From Pelagibius sp028280305 (lineage in GTDB: Bacteria > Pseudomonadota > Alphaproteobacteria > Kiloniellales > Kiloniellaceae), in the NCBI RefSeq assembly GCF_965233615.1, contig NZ_OZ247495.1: a DNA stretch of 64,000 nt. One strand, written 5' to 3'. Position 1 is the first letter of the stretch. Each line of letters opens with the position of its first letter. Positions 25,383 to 32,650 of the stretch are shown here, piece by piece. Made by a program: the position numbers and the translations under genes. The notes below the pieces were generated by a model. It was not told the DNA's origin, ran no database searches, and saw nothing but the letters and a program-made list of their open reading frames with translations.

Positions 25383-26423
25383 TCACTCAGTCATCGACCA
25401 AAACCACCTGTCACCGTCCATCTCAGAGATGATCCCTAGGTCCTTCTTGGCTCGTTTGAGCGTGACTTCGGTGATCCCTTCAGCGTAAGCCGCACTTGAT
25501 ATGGACTTTGCGGGTGCTGGGCCATCTTTCAGCACTCTCAGTAGGAACGCCTTAGCTTCGTCCAACTTGCTTCCGCGGCTTTCGTTGACGGGTGCAACAA
25601 CCAGATCGTCGGCTTGTGTGCTCACTGCTCCGACCCAACGCAGCCGCGAACCGAGGAAGGTATCCGGAGCTTCAACAATCTCGTAACCGAGTGACAAGCC
25701 GCCCTGCGTAGTCGAATGCTTGTAGTGAGCGAGCACATACATTCCTTCAACATCTTTGCCGGCAATCAATCCGCTGCGGACCTTAGCGCCGAAGTCACGT
25801 GAGCCCATGCCCGCGTCCATCGCCGACCCGCTTCGAGCCTTCCTGGTGTGGCGGACGATCAACACTGCACAGCCATGTTCACGAGCAATTAAATCGAGGC
25901 GGTCGAGGATCTCTCGAACCTCATTGGCGCGGTTGATGTCGAGCTTTCCACCGACATACGAGACAACTGGATCGATGACAATCAGATCCGGTTTCCACTC
26001 TTCTATAGTAGCGTTGAGCCTCTTTGCTCCAATGCTGTCGAAAAGCAAGCCGCCTTGATAGATGCGGATGTTATCGAGGTTCGCACCCTGCGCCATGAGC
26101 CGCGGCTTGATGGTATCTGCAATGTCGTCCTCAGTAGCAAGGATCAAAACCCGGCGTGGCTCTCCCACCTTGCGCTGTCCAGGCAGCTTCTTTCCCGTGC
26201 TGAGCTTTGAAGTGACTTCCACAGTAATCCAGGACTTTCCTTGCCCAGGGTCACCATCCAACATCGTCAACTTTCCGCGCGGGATGTACGGATGCCATAG
26301 CCAAGCCACCCTCTGCGGCGTCACGGTTGAGGGATCAATTAACTCCAATGGTTTTGGTCCGACAGAGCGTTGGGAGTTAGGTTTCTGGGGTCCAGATCGG
26401 GTACAATGCTTTTGTCTCTTCAA
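25383..26423 (-). CDS. RepA-like AAA ATPase (RecA fold)
   Basis: 346 residues. Walker A is LDGDPGQGKSWIT, Walker B is PDLIVIDPVVSYVGG, and VLIVRHTRKA is the sensor region of the AAA_25/RepA helicase-like family. A C-terminal winged-helix-like segment follows (ISSAAYAEGITEVTLKRAKKDLG). Such proteins drive replication of prophages, satellites and integrative elements. Its presence suggests element 1 can replicate after excision. Confidence 0.8.
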   Translation of the reverse strand: MKRQKHCTRSGPQKPNSQRSVGPKPLELIDPSTVTPQRVAWLWHPYIPRGKLTMLDGDPGQGKSWITVEVTSKLSTGKKLPGQRKVGEPRRVLILATEDDIADTIKPRLMAQGANLDNIRIYQGGLLFDSIGAKRLNATIEEWKPDLIVIDPVVSYVGGKLDINRANEVREILDRLDLIAREHGCAVLIVRHTRKARSGSAMDAGMGSRDFGAKVRSGLIAGKDVEGMYVLAHYKHSTTQGGLSLGYEIVEAPDTFLGSRLRWVGAVSTQADDLVVAPVNESRGSKLDEAKAFLLRVLKDGPAPAKSISSAAYAEGITEVTLKRAKKDLGIISEMDGDRWFWSMTE

Positions 26424-26496
26424 AGGTCCAAACTCGTCACGTGGACCAATCCAGATCCGCCGCAGCGGATTTCAATGCTTCATCTCTCAAACCACT

Positions 26497-27030
26497 TCAC
26501 GGCCCTCCTGCATAACAAGGCTCAGGAGGGTTGTTCTTTTGCCAGACCACAGACACACTACGGGGCACCCGATCGTTCCGGCGCTCCGTCATAACTGCAC
26601 CGAACATTGCAGATAGGACTACTCCAGCCATAGCCCACACCTTGGATGGCACTTCTCCTGCCTTGTCGCAGGACGCGCACCTAAACGGCGAACCATGTAG
26701 GCAGGGTGTCTCAGATATGGCGACGTAACCTGAGCCAATCGTCATTGTAATATGAGTGCTATCGACGGCCGGGAAGGTCAGGTGGATCTCGCGCCGGGCT
26801 GGATGCGCAGGAGCTAGTCGAGAGGCTTCGGCAGGCAGCAGGTACGCAAGTTGGCGGATAGCAGCAGTGGTCAATCGCCTAGGCACATGCAGAAATCGCC
26901 CACGGGTTGGTGGTGGCGCCGCAGCTTGAAAGCGCTGGCTTGTCTGCTTATCTTGATTGGTGGTCAGTGGTTCAGTGTCGTCTTGCGCCCCTCTCGTTTC
27001 GTCGGCGAGAGGGGTTTCATTTATGCTCAT
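26497..27030 (-). CDS. Hypothetical protein
   Basis: 177 residues. The N-terminus is acidic and Gln/Thr-rich. The middle segment reads like a small globular domain (REIHLTFPAVDSTHITMTIGSGYVAISETPC) and includes the pairs C-L-H and CASC. It lies between an AlpA-type gene and the RepA-like ATPase, the usual place for replication accessory genes. The reading frame runs through a perfect 8-bp hairpin at 26503-26530, so the true 3' end deserves caution. Confidence 0.45.
   Translation of the reverse strand: MSINETPLADETRGAQDDTEPLTTNQDKQTSQRFQAAAPPPTRGRFLHVPRRLTTAAIRQLAYLLPAEASRLAPAHPARREIHLTFPAVDSTHITMTIGSGYVAISETPCLHGSPFRCASCDKAGEVPSKVWAMAGVVLSAMFGAVMTERRNDRVPRSVSVVWQKNNPPEPCYAGGP
26503..26530 (+). 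terminator. Hairpin with T-rich tail
   Basis: CCCTCCTG/CAGGAGGG arms around a 12-nt loop, followed on the plus strand by ttgttctttt. It looks like a Rho-independent terminator for plus-strand transcripts. It lies at the 3' end of a minus-strand reading frame. Confidence 0.4.
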
Positions 27031-27098
27031 GTCACTTCACGGGTGTTTCCTTAATGCAGCAGCCAAATCGGCCTCTTCACGGATCTAGCTGGCCCTTC

Positions 27099-27284
27099 TC
27101 AGGCAGCAACCGCTCTCTGTTCGCGGCAGTTCCAAATCCACTTTTCTAGATCGGCCGACATGACGAAGACTCGTGTGCCAATTCGCGTACACACCGGCCC
27201 TTCGCCCTTAGAAAGCATTTCGTAGAGAGTTGACTTTCCAAGCCGACAACGCCTCGCGGCCTCCGGAATGGTCAGAAGCTCCAT
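27099..27284 (-). CDS. AlpA-type excisionase/regulator
   Basis: 61 residues from the ATG at 27284 (AGAGGA nine bases upstream); the longer frame to 27383 is not needed. MELLTIPEAARRCRLGKSTLYEMLSKGEGP and ADLEKWI give the MerR-like winged HTH of AlpA/DNA-binding excisionases. It lies upstream of the replication genes in the same direction. Likely controls excision or replication of element 1. Confidence 0.75.
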   Translation of the reverse strand: MELLTIPEAARRCRLGKSTLYEMLSKGEGPVCTRIGTRVFVMSADLEKWIWNCREQRAVAA

Positions 27285-27462
27285 AGAAATCGGTCCTCTA
27301 TCTGGTCCGTAGCGTTCCATCCCTTTCATTGTCTCCAGAAGGTCCGGGGGATGCAAACTCGCGGCTCTCGAAGCAGCGGTCACGCCAGCATCGCTAGCGA
27401 TCAGTCCTTCAACCCGTGATTTTGCTGCCGTTATACCTCCTAAACGCTATTCTACGTTATAG

Positions 27463-28515
27463 ATGAGAAATCAACTCCGAGTCGCGATTGGGTTGGGCTT
27501 GAAAATGAAGGAAGTACCTGCCGTTAAGGATCATAGCGCAGCTTGGTGGTGGGGCTTGCTGAGCCAAGTTCCCATCGGCGTGTGGTTAGCTGTAGGAGGA
27601 ACTCTCATTTTCTCGCATACGGCTGTATGGGGGTGGGGCGCATCTGACTCTGTGCACAAGTGGTTCGCGGAGCGTACGCAGCAAGGGAGTATCGCCGAAA
27701 CCCAAAGCCTACGTTCTCAGAACAGTGAACTGAAATCTTACGTCCAGCGTTTGGAGCATCAGCTTCAAGAGAATGAAGCAACGGCGGCTAAAGAGGCTAC
27801 TTTGAACGCAGAAGCGTTGGAGAAGGTAGAGGCAGAACTAGACGAAGAGGAAAGGCTTGTTAAGCAACTGACTGAACAACACGCTGAGGCTGCAGCTCAA
27901 CTCAATGTGGCAAACACCGAGATCGAACAGTTATCGGCTGAATTGGAGAGTGCGAAGGCGGCCAAGCCATCTGATGATGTCCAGGTAACGCTTGATCAGG
28001 CACGAGAGAGAGCAACCAGCCAAGCAGAAAGGGCATCCAGAGCGATGGCAGGGTTAGCGCAGTCCAAGATAGAAAATGATCGCCTACGGGCACAGGTCGC
28101 AGAACTGAATACTAAACTGCAAGAAGTCAACGGCGCGAATTTGGCGAATAAGAGTTCCGACGGTAAACCAAGCCCACCAAAGCCCTCACGACAAGCGCAG
28201 CAAATCATCGATGCAACAGAGATGATGTCCTCGGGGCAAATCGCAGGATTCTTAAAGAAATCAATACCTAGAGTTCAGGGAGGGATTACATGTTGGGAAC
28301 TCTACGACATGATCGCAGACATATACTTGAGCAACAAACACCTGATAGTTATCGACGCAGTCCCCTACTTGCAGTTTCCCATCGACGATGGTTGCATAAC
28401 ACGTCTGAGCAAAAGGATGAGTGCATCTAAAGTTCATGAGGCCATTGACGCTTTGCTGAGCGCTCAGAGCAAAGCCAACGAAGCATCTACCTCAACTCAA
28501 AACGGTAGAAACTAG
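27463..28515 (+). CDS. Membrane-anchored long coiled-coil protein
   Basis: 350 residues. One transmembrane helix lies near 28-60 (LLSQVPIGVWLAVGGTLIF). A long coiled coil of about 130 residues follows (heptad-rich, e.g. SLRSQNSELKSYVQRLEHQL). After a Pro/Lys linker there is a globular C-terminal domain of about 100 residues with two cysteines. It is encoded opposite to its neighbours and expressed divergently from the AlpA gene. Function unknown; it could be an anti-phage or surface-exclusion cargo protein. Confidence 0.55.
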   Translation: MRNQLRVAIGLGLKMKEVPAVKDHSAAWWWGLLSQVPIGVWLAVGGTLIFSHTAVWGWGASDSVHKWFAERTQQGSIAETQSLRSQNSELKSYVQRLEHQLQENEATAAKEATLNAEALEKVEAELDEEERLVKQLTEQHAEAAAQLNVANTEIEQLSAELESAKAAKPSDDVQVTLDQARERATSQAERASRAMAGLAQSKIENDRLRAQVAELNTKLQEVNGANLANKSSDGKPSPPKPSRQAQQIIDATEMMSSGQIAGFLKKSIPRVQGGITCWELYDMIADIYLSNKHLIVIDAVPYLQFPIDDGCITRLSKRMSASKVHEAIDALLSAQSKANEASTSTQNGRN

Positions 28516-28523
28516 CTACTCTC

Positions 28524-29174
28524 TCAAAGTCCTATCACCATCGCAGCGCCTTGAGCGGAAGCTGGATCAACGGCCGGACGAAGTATGATGTGTGCGGCTC
28601 TCCATTGATCGTTTCCTGTCCCACCAAATGCTGCGGGATCATTCGCTCCTGCTGTAGGCGCTGCGGCTCCCGCAATCATCACTGTAGAAGGCGAACCGGC
28701 ACCACCGGATGCTGCTTGTAGATTGGTGTATCCAGTGGGCATCGTTACTGAACCACTCGCATTGTCATCGTCTAAGGCACCGATGATCACTCTCTGAGCA
28801 CCATCAGTTAAAGATGTGCTTATCGGTGCGTCTGGCATCCCGGTGGCGCCGCTAGAAGACGCATAGGCTGCATCAAGCGGCGCAACCGTATCAACGCCCC
28901 TGTAGACATGAAATGCAAAACATCCGAGGCCAAGATCGGGAAAGCTGATGTCCGGAGATGAACCCATAAACTTGTACGCAACAGCGCCGTGAGGGTCCGA
29001 CAGACTTTGAAGAACTGTATAGCCGTGAAAAACCTCAAGCTGAAAGTCGTGAAGCTCACTCTGATCTGCGGCCGACACACAAACAACAATGTCATTTTCT
29101 TGTAATGTGTTCGCAAAATTGACATCCCCGAGATCACCTTGACTGGCGTTGCCTTCAATGAACTCTATGGCCAC
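28524..29174 (-). CDS. Putative phage tail/structural protein
   Basis: 216 residues, starting 2 bp after the collagen-like tail gene, in the same operon. Beta-rich and Gly/Ala/Thr-rich, with low charge (SSSGATGMPDAPISTSLTDGA). It ends in HIILRPAV, a pattern seen in proteins of virion adhesion tips. No specific family recognised. The context suggests a tail-tip or fibre partner. Confidence 0.5.
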   Translation of the reverse strand: MAIEFIEGNASQGDLGDVNFANTLQENDIVVCVSAADQSELHDFQLEVFHGYTVLQSLSDPHGAVAYKFMGSSPDISFPDLGLGCFAFHVYRGVDTVAPLDAAYASSSGATGMPDAPISTSLTDGAQRVIIGALDDDNASGSVTMPTGYTNLQAASGGAGSPSTVMIAGAAAPTAGANDPAAFGGTGNDQWRAAHIILRPAVDPASAQGAAMVIGL

Positions 29175-29176
29175 GA

Positions 29177-30487
29177 TCAGGCCCCCACCTTCTCAAACAC
29201 CTTGGCGCCATAGTCCGTCGTGCCGCCGTCCCGGCTCCAGATGACAACTTCCAAGAGGGCGCCAGTTCCCGTAGGCATCACTGGCGCCCCGGCATCCCCA
29301 AAATCAATCCCCGTGAAGTTGATTGTGAAGGCGCCTGCTGTTGGCTGCCGGAATTGGATCGTCACCTTTCCGAGCGGACCTGATGCCGGCCAACTGTTGA
29401 TCGTGATCCCGGTGATGTTGGCCGAAAGCTCGAAGTCGAAATCCGGGCCGTTCTCATAGTTCAGCGTCAGCGTGCCCGCCGCAAAGCTGCCGTTGTCGTT
29501 CTTAACCGCATAATCGGCCACCAGCGGACGGATGATCTGGTTGTCCTGCATGTTCAGGTTGCCAGAGACATTGCCACCTGCGCTCGCGTCTCCTGGATCG
29601 CCTTTGGCAACCATCTGTTCCCAAAATGCTGGAGAGACATCCGGTGTGTTGCCCTGGTTGCTGTTCTGCAACGAGCGCCAAAAGCTGCCGTCAAACGTCA
29701 CGCCATCGTTCAGAGAGTAAACTGTGCCCGCGTTGTACGTACCTTGAGGAACGGCACCTGTTCCATCTTGACCATCGTCACCAGCCGGACCCTGTATCCC
29801 TTGAATACCTTGAGCACCAGTGGCGCCTGTTGGGCCTTGATCACCTTGCGGACCCTGGATGCCTTGTGGGCCGGTCGCGCCTGTAGCTCCTACCGGACCC
29901 TGTGCGCCCTCATCGTTGCCCCGCAGCGTCCACGCAGAGGCTCCGGTCTTTTCGTAGACATCGCGTGTTGCTTCGTCTTTGTAATAATCGCCGATAGAGC
30001 CAAGCCCATTTGCCGGAGCACCAGTCCCAAACAAGATCTTTGAGCCGTCCGCACCAGCAGGCCCCGGGTCGCCCTGCACGCCTTGGATACCCTGGTCGCC
30101 CTGAATGCCCTGCGGACCCTGCGTTCCGCCGATGGAGATATTCCAGTCTGCGTGTGCGCCAGCGCCTTCGGTGTAGTCCACATCCAGGGTGAGCGTCGTA
30201 CCGGTGTAGCTGACGACATCGCCGTCCATGATCAGCGTGGTGTCATCGGACGCTGCCCGGAGACGCTGACCGGCTACCCACTGCTTTCCGCTCTGGGTGG
30301 TGAAGACCTTTGTGCCGGTCTCGATTGTCAGGTTCGTGGTGGACGTGCCAGAGAGCGCCGCAGCGAAGTTCTGTGCATCATCGCGGGCTGTTATTGCTGC
30401 ATCACGCGCTGCCTCGGCATCGTTCTTTGCATTGATTGCGGAAGTGGCATCAACGTCGTCCTTCCGCGCCAAGAGAATTTCGGTCAT
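29177..30487 (-). CDS. Collagen-like phage tail fibre protein
   Basis: 436 residues. An N-terminal helical part (about 1-45, Ala/Asp-rich) precedes a beta domain. Two Gly-X-Y collagen blocks follow (GPQGIQGDQGIQGVQGDPGP and GATGPQGIQGPQGDQGPTGA), separated by a short globular insert. The C-terminus is beta-rich. Such repeats trimerise in bacteriophage fibres. Its start overlaps the AlpA gene stop by 4 bp, coupling it to a regulator. It is odd to find it without head genes. Confidence 0.75.
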   Translation of the reverse strand: MTEILLARKDDVDATSAINAKNDAEAARDAAITARDDAQNFAAALSGTSTTNLTIETGTKVFTTQSGKQWVAGQRLRAASDDTTLIMDGDVVSYTGTTLTLDVDYTEGAGAHADWNISIGGTQGPQGIQGDQGIQGVQGDPGPAGADGSKILFGTGAPANGLGSIGDYYKDEATRDVYEKTGASAWTLRGNDEGAQGPVGATGATGPQGIQGPQGDQGPTGATGAQGIQGIQGPAGDDGQDGTGAVPQGTYNAGTVYSLNDGVTFDGSFWRSLQNSNQGNTPDVSPAFWEQMVAKGDPGDASAGGNVSGNLNMQDNQIIRPLVADYAVKNDNGSFAAGTLTLNYENGPDFDFELSANITGITINSWPASGPLGKVTIQFRQPTAGAFTINFTGIDFGDAGAPVMPTGTGALLEVVIWSRDGGTTDYGAKVFEKVGA

Positions 30488-30738
30488 TGGGAAGCCTCGC
30501 TAGAGGGTGCTTCCAAACCAGAGATATCTGTGGGGGCTGGAGCTTGAGGGCTGAGAACCGAGTTTCGGTCTTCCTGCTCCGCCATCCACCGCTCTAATGA
30601 GGTTTCGCGGAAGAGCGTTCGCCTGCCAATCTTAGTGACAGTTGGGCCGTCTCCAGCCTGAATAGTCTTGTAAAGGGCAGCGCGAGATATTCCGAGAACT
30701 TGGCAAGTCTCAGGAACAGACAATAGCTTGTCAGACAT
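30484..30738 (-). CDS. AlpA-type regulator next to the integrase
   Basis: 84 residues. A MerR-like HTH (LLSVPETCQVLGISRAALYKTI) with the typical IGRRTLFRETSLERWM ending, then a Pro/Ala/Ser tail. Lies 100 bp downstream of the integrase and overlaps the tail-fibre gene. Such small proteins activate integrase transcription or act as excisionase. Confidence 0.8.
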   Translation of the reverse strand: MSDKLLSVPETCQVLGISRAALYKTIQAGDGPTVTKIGRRTLFRETSLERWMAEQEDRNSVLSPQAPAPTDISGLEAPSSEASQ

Positions 30739-30842
30739 TGTGGTGCAGCCTCTCTAGGGCTGTTGCACCGATCCAAGCCCGCAAAGGATGCGGGGTCTCT
30801 AATCGACTACGGGTATCTAGGTATGCCTCCTCGTGTTTTCAA

Positions 30843-32093
30843 TCATCCCGCCGAACTGAGTGGCACGACCTTGGCTGAAGCTCGCATTGTCCCTGCGACG
30901 CAATACCGTGACCATGCTTCCATGAGCTTCCGACGCCGGTCGAGGAGATCGCGCCGCTGATAAGCTCTCTCTGTCTTCGTGCCATTCTTGTGGGCTATGG
31001 CTGCTTCGGCGACCCACCAAGGGAAGTTCGTCTCCTCGGCTGCCCATTCCCGAAATGAGCTTCGGAAGCCATGCACCGTCAGCCCTAATCGTCCCATGTC
31101 GCTCTGAAGGTACTTTCGCATAGCGGTATCACTGAGGGGTTTTCCCTGCGAGTTTGGGAAAAGCAGCACATCAGCTTCGGCGTCCTTCAAGTGGTCCAGC
31201 CCAGTCAGGATTGCGAGCGCCTCCTTTGTAAGCGGGACTCTGTGGTCGTCACCGCTCTTGGTGCGCTCGCCAGGCACCGTCCAGACATTAGAGGCGAAAT
31301 CGATTTCCCCGAGCCGGGCGCCGCGTGTTTCGCCGCTTCGAGCAGCCGTCAAGATCGTGAATGCCAGTGCTTTCGCGGAGATCGTCTCGCGCTGCCTTAG
31401 ATCCTGCCAGAAAGCCGGCAGGGCCTCGTAGGGCATCGCTTCATGATGCTTCACAGGATTCACTCGTCGTATCTGCTTGGGCTTCGGCAGACGGTTTTCT
31501 AAGTGACCGCTCCACCGCGCTGGATTTTCTCCTGTCCGCAACTCCCCTGCGGTGGCCCAATTCAAAACCGCTTCAATGCGCTGACGGACGCGAGTGGCTG
31601 TTTCGTGCTTCTGGGTCCAGATCGGTTCTAGGGCCTTTAGCACTAAGCCTGTATCTACCTCTTGCACCGGCAGCTTCCCGAAAATGGGATAGACGAAGGT
31701 CTCCAGCGTGCTGGTCCACTGCGCCCCGTGCTTTTCGTTCCTCCAGCCAGCTTTGTGAGCGCCAATGTATCTCTCTGCCGCTTCACGGAAGGTGACGCTC
31801 CTCGCCGCTGCGGCCCTCGCCGCGGCCTTCTCGGCACGCCGGGCCTCTATCGGATCAACACCGGCGCGAAGAAGCTCACGGCACCTTCCAGCCGCCTTGC
31901 GCGCTTCAGCCAAAGTCACATCTGGAAATGCCCCCAGGCCCATCCAGCGGGCTTTCTCATTGATCGAATATCGAAACAGCCATGACCGGCCGCCATTCTT
32001 CACCTGAAGATAGAGACCCTGCCCATCGGCATGAAATCCAGGCCCCTTGTGCGGAACCGCCACAGGCGATAGGCGATTTACTGCTCGCGCCAA
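30843..32093 (-). CDS. P4-type tyrosine integrase of element 1
   Basis: 416 residues. The N-terminal DUF4102 arm-binding domain is present (GPGFHADGQGLYLQVKNGG). The catalytic domain has Arg I in LTAARSGETRGARL, the box HGFRSSFREW, and AHKNGTKTERAYQRRDL with the nucleophile Tyr. It starts 176 bp from attachment copy B and reads away from it. The motif set is shared with the integrase at 56969, so both belong to the tRNA-targeting family. Confidence 0.93.
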   Translation of the reverse strand: MARAVNRLSPVAVPHKGPGFHADGQGLYLQVKNGGRSWLFRYSINEKARWMGLGAFPDVTLAEARKAAGRCRELLRAGVDPIEARRAEKAAARAAAARSVTFREAAERYIGAHKAGWRNEKHGAQWTSTLETFVYPIFGKLPVQEVDTGLVLKALEPIWTQKHETATRVRQRIEAVLNWATAGELRTGENPARWSGHLENRLPKPKQIRRVNPVKHHEAMPYEALPAFWQDLRQRETISAKALAFTILTAARSGETRGARLGEIDFASNVWTVPGERTKSGDDHRVPLTKEALAILTGLDHLKDAEADVLLFPNSQGKPLSDTAMRKYLQSDMGRLGLTVHGFRSSFREWAAEETNFPWWVAEAAIAHKNGTKTERAYQRRDLLDRRRKLMEAWSRYCVAGTMRASAKVVPLSSAG

Positions 32094-32105
32094 TGCTAAC
32101 CTCCT

Positions 32106-32143
32106 TACCTACATACCTACCTACACTCGAAACGTAGGTAGGT
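32106..32143. repeat. Candidate arm sites, right end of element 1
   Basis: Three overlapping tacctac units (32106-32112, 32114-32120, 32118-32124), then an inverted copy. acctacctac (32115-32124) and gtaggtaggt (32134-32143) form a 10-bp inverted repeat around a 9-nt loop. The minus strand reads acctacgtttcgagt, matching the left-end motif. It may also regulate the integrase promoter. Confidence 0.5.
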
Positions 32144-32265
32144 GGGAGACTGCAAAATACAAGGGCGGACGCGCTTAGACACTGAGGGGGTGGAAATTCA
32201 TATATAACAAGGAATTGAGTAGACACGCATGGACGGTAATAGACAACCAAATACACAGGTTTGGA

Positions 32266-32285
32266 GGATGTCGGGTCCGCCAGAT
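32266..32285. repeat. Attachment site copy B (junction of elements 1 and 2)
   Basis: ggatgtcgggtccgccagat. The stretch from 32269 matches copy A over 17 bases. Together with the following tctcccg, it matches copy C (58352 onward) over about 25 bases with a single missing base. Confidence 0.85.
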
Positions 32286-32340
32286 CTCCCGCCTATTGCA
32301 TTGAACAAAAGCACCTTTCCCTGGTGAGATGAAGGTGCAG

Positions 32341-32360
32341 CCCACATTGCATCCCACAGT
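32341..32360. repeat. Candidate arm site, left end of element 2
   Basis: cccacattgcatcccacagt, a 17/20 match in the same orientation to 58217-58236 at the other end. The 368-bp stretch 32283-32650 holds no gene, only this motif, a sigma-54 promoter and AT-rich leader sequence. Confidence 0.5.
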
Positions 32361-32535
32361 CTGATGGCCTGTCCGCTTGGTGAAGCAGCAGCGCTTCGCA
32401 AACTGACAAGGCTTTGCAGAATGCCGACCTCCGTCTTTCGGGATTGCGAGAAGCCCAGGCGGGCAGTCCGGCAAAGCGCCGGAGAAACTAGGTTATTACA
32501 CTGATTTTATTGAATTTTTATGAGTTCGAAAGAAA

Positions 32536-32550
32536 TGGCATGTCGCTTGC
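32536..32550 (+). promoter_or_regulatory. Sigma-54 promoter before the RTX gene
   Basis: TGGCATGtcgcTTGC followed by T, with GG at 32537-32538 and GC at 32549-32550, exactly the -24/-12 spacing. Predicted start near 32562, leaving an 89-nt leader before the RTX gene. Confidence 0.75.
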
Positions 32551-32650
32551 TGATGGATTTGTAAAGGCGCTCTGACGGCAGCTCATCCGATGGGAGGGGC
32601 GGTATCGCTGTGAAGCGCCGGCACAACAACATCCGTGAGGGGCAATCGCT

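Larger units (their letters stand above)
15248..32282. mobile_element. Integrative element 1 in tRNA-Arg (about 17 kb)
   Basis: Bounded by attachment copies A and B. A P4-type integrase lies just inside the right end. Shared arm-like motifs (TACCTACG) lie near both ends (15303-15330 and 32106-32143). It contains AlpA-type regulators, a RepA-like ATPase, tail-fibre genes, an inner recombinase/nuclease module and many orphan genes. Base composition is visibly lower in GC than the flanks. No capsid, portal or large terminase gene is seen. Confidence 0.8.
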
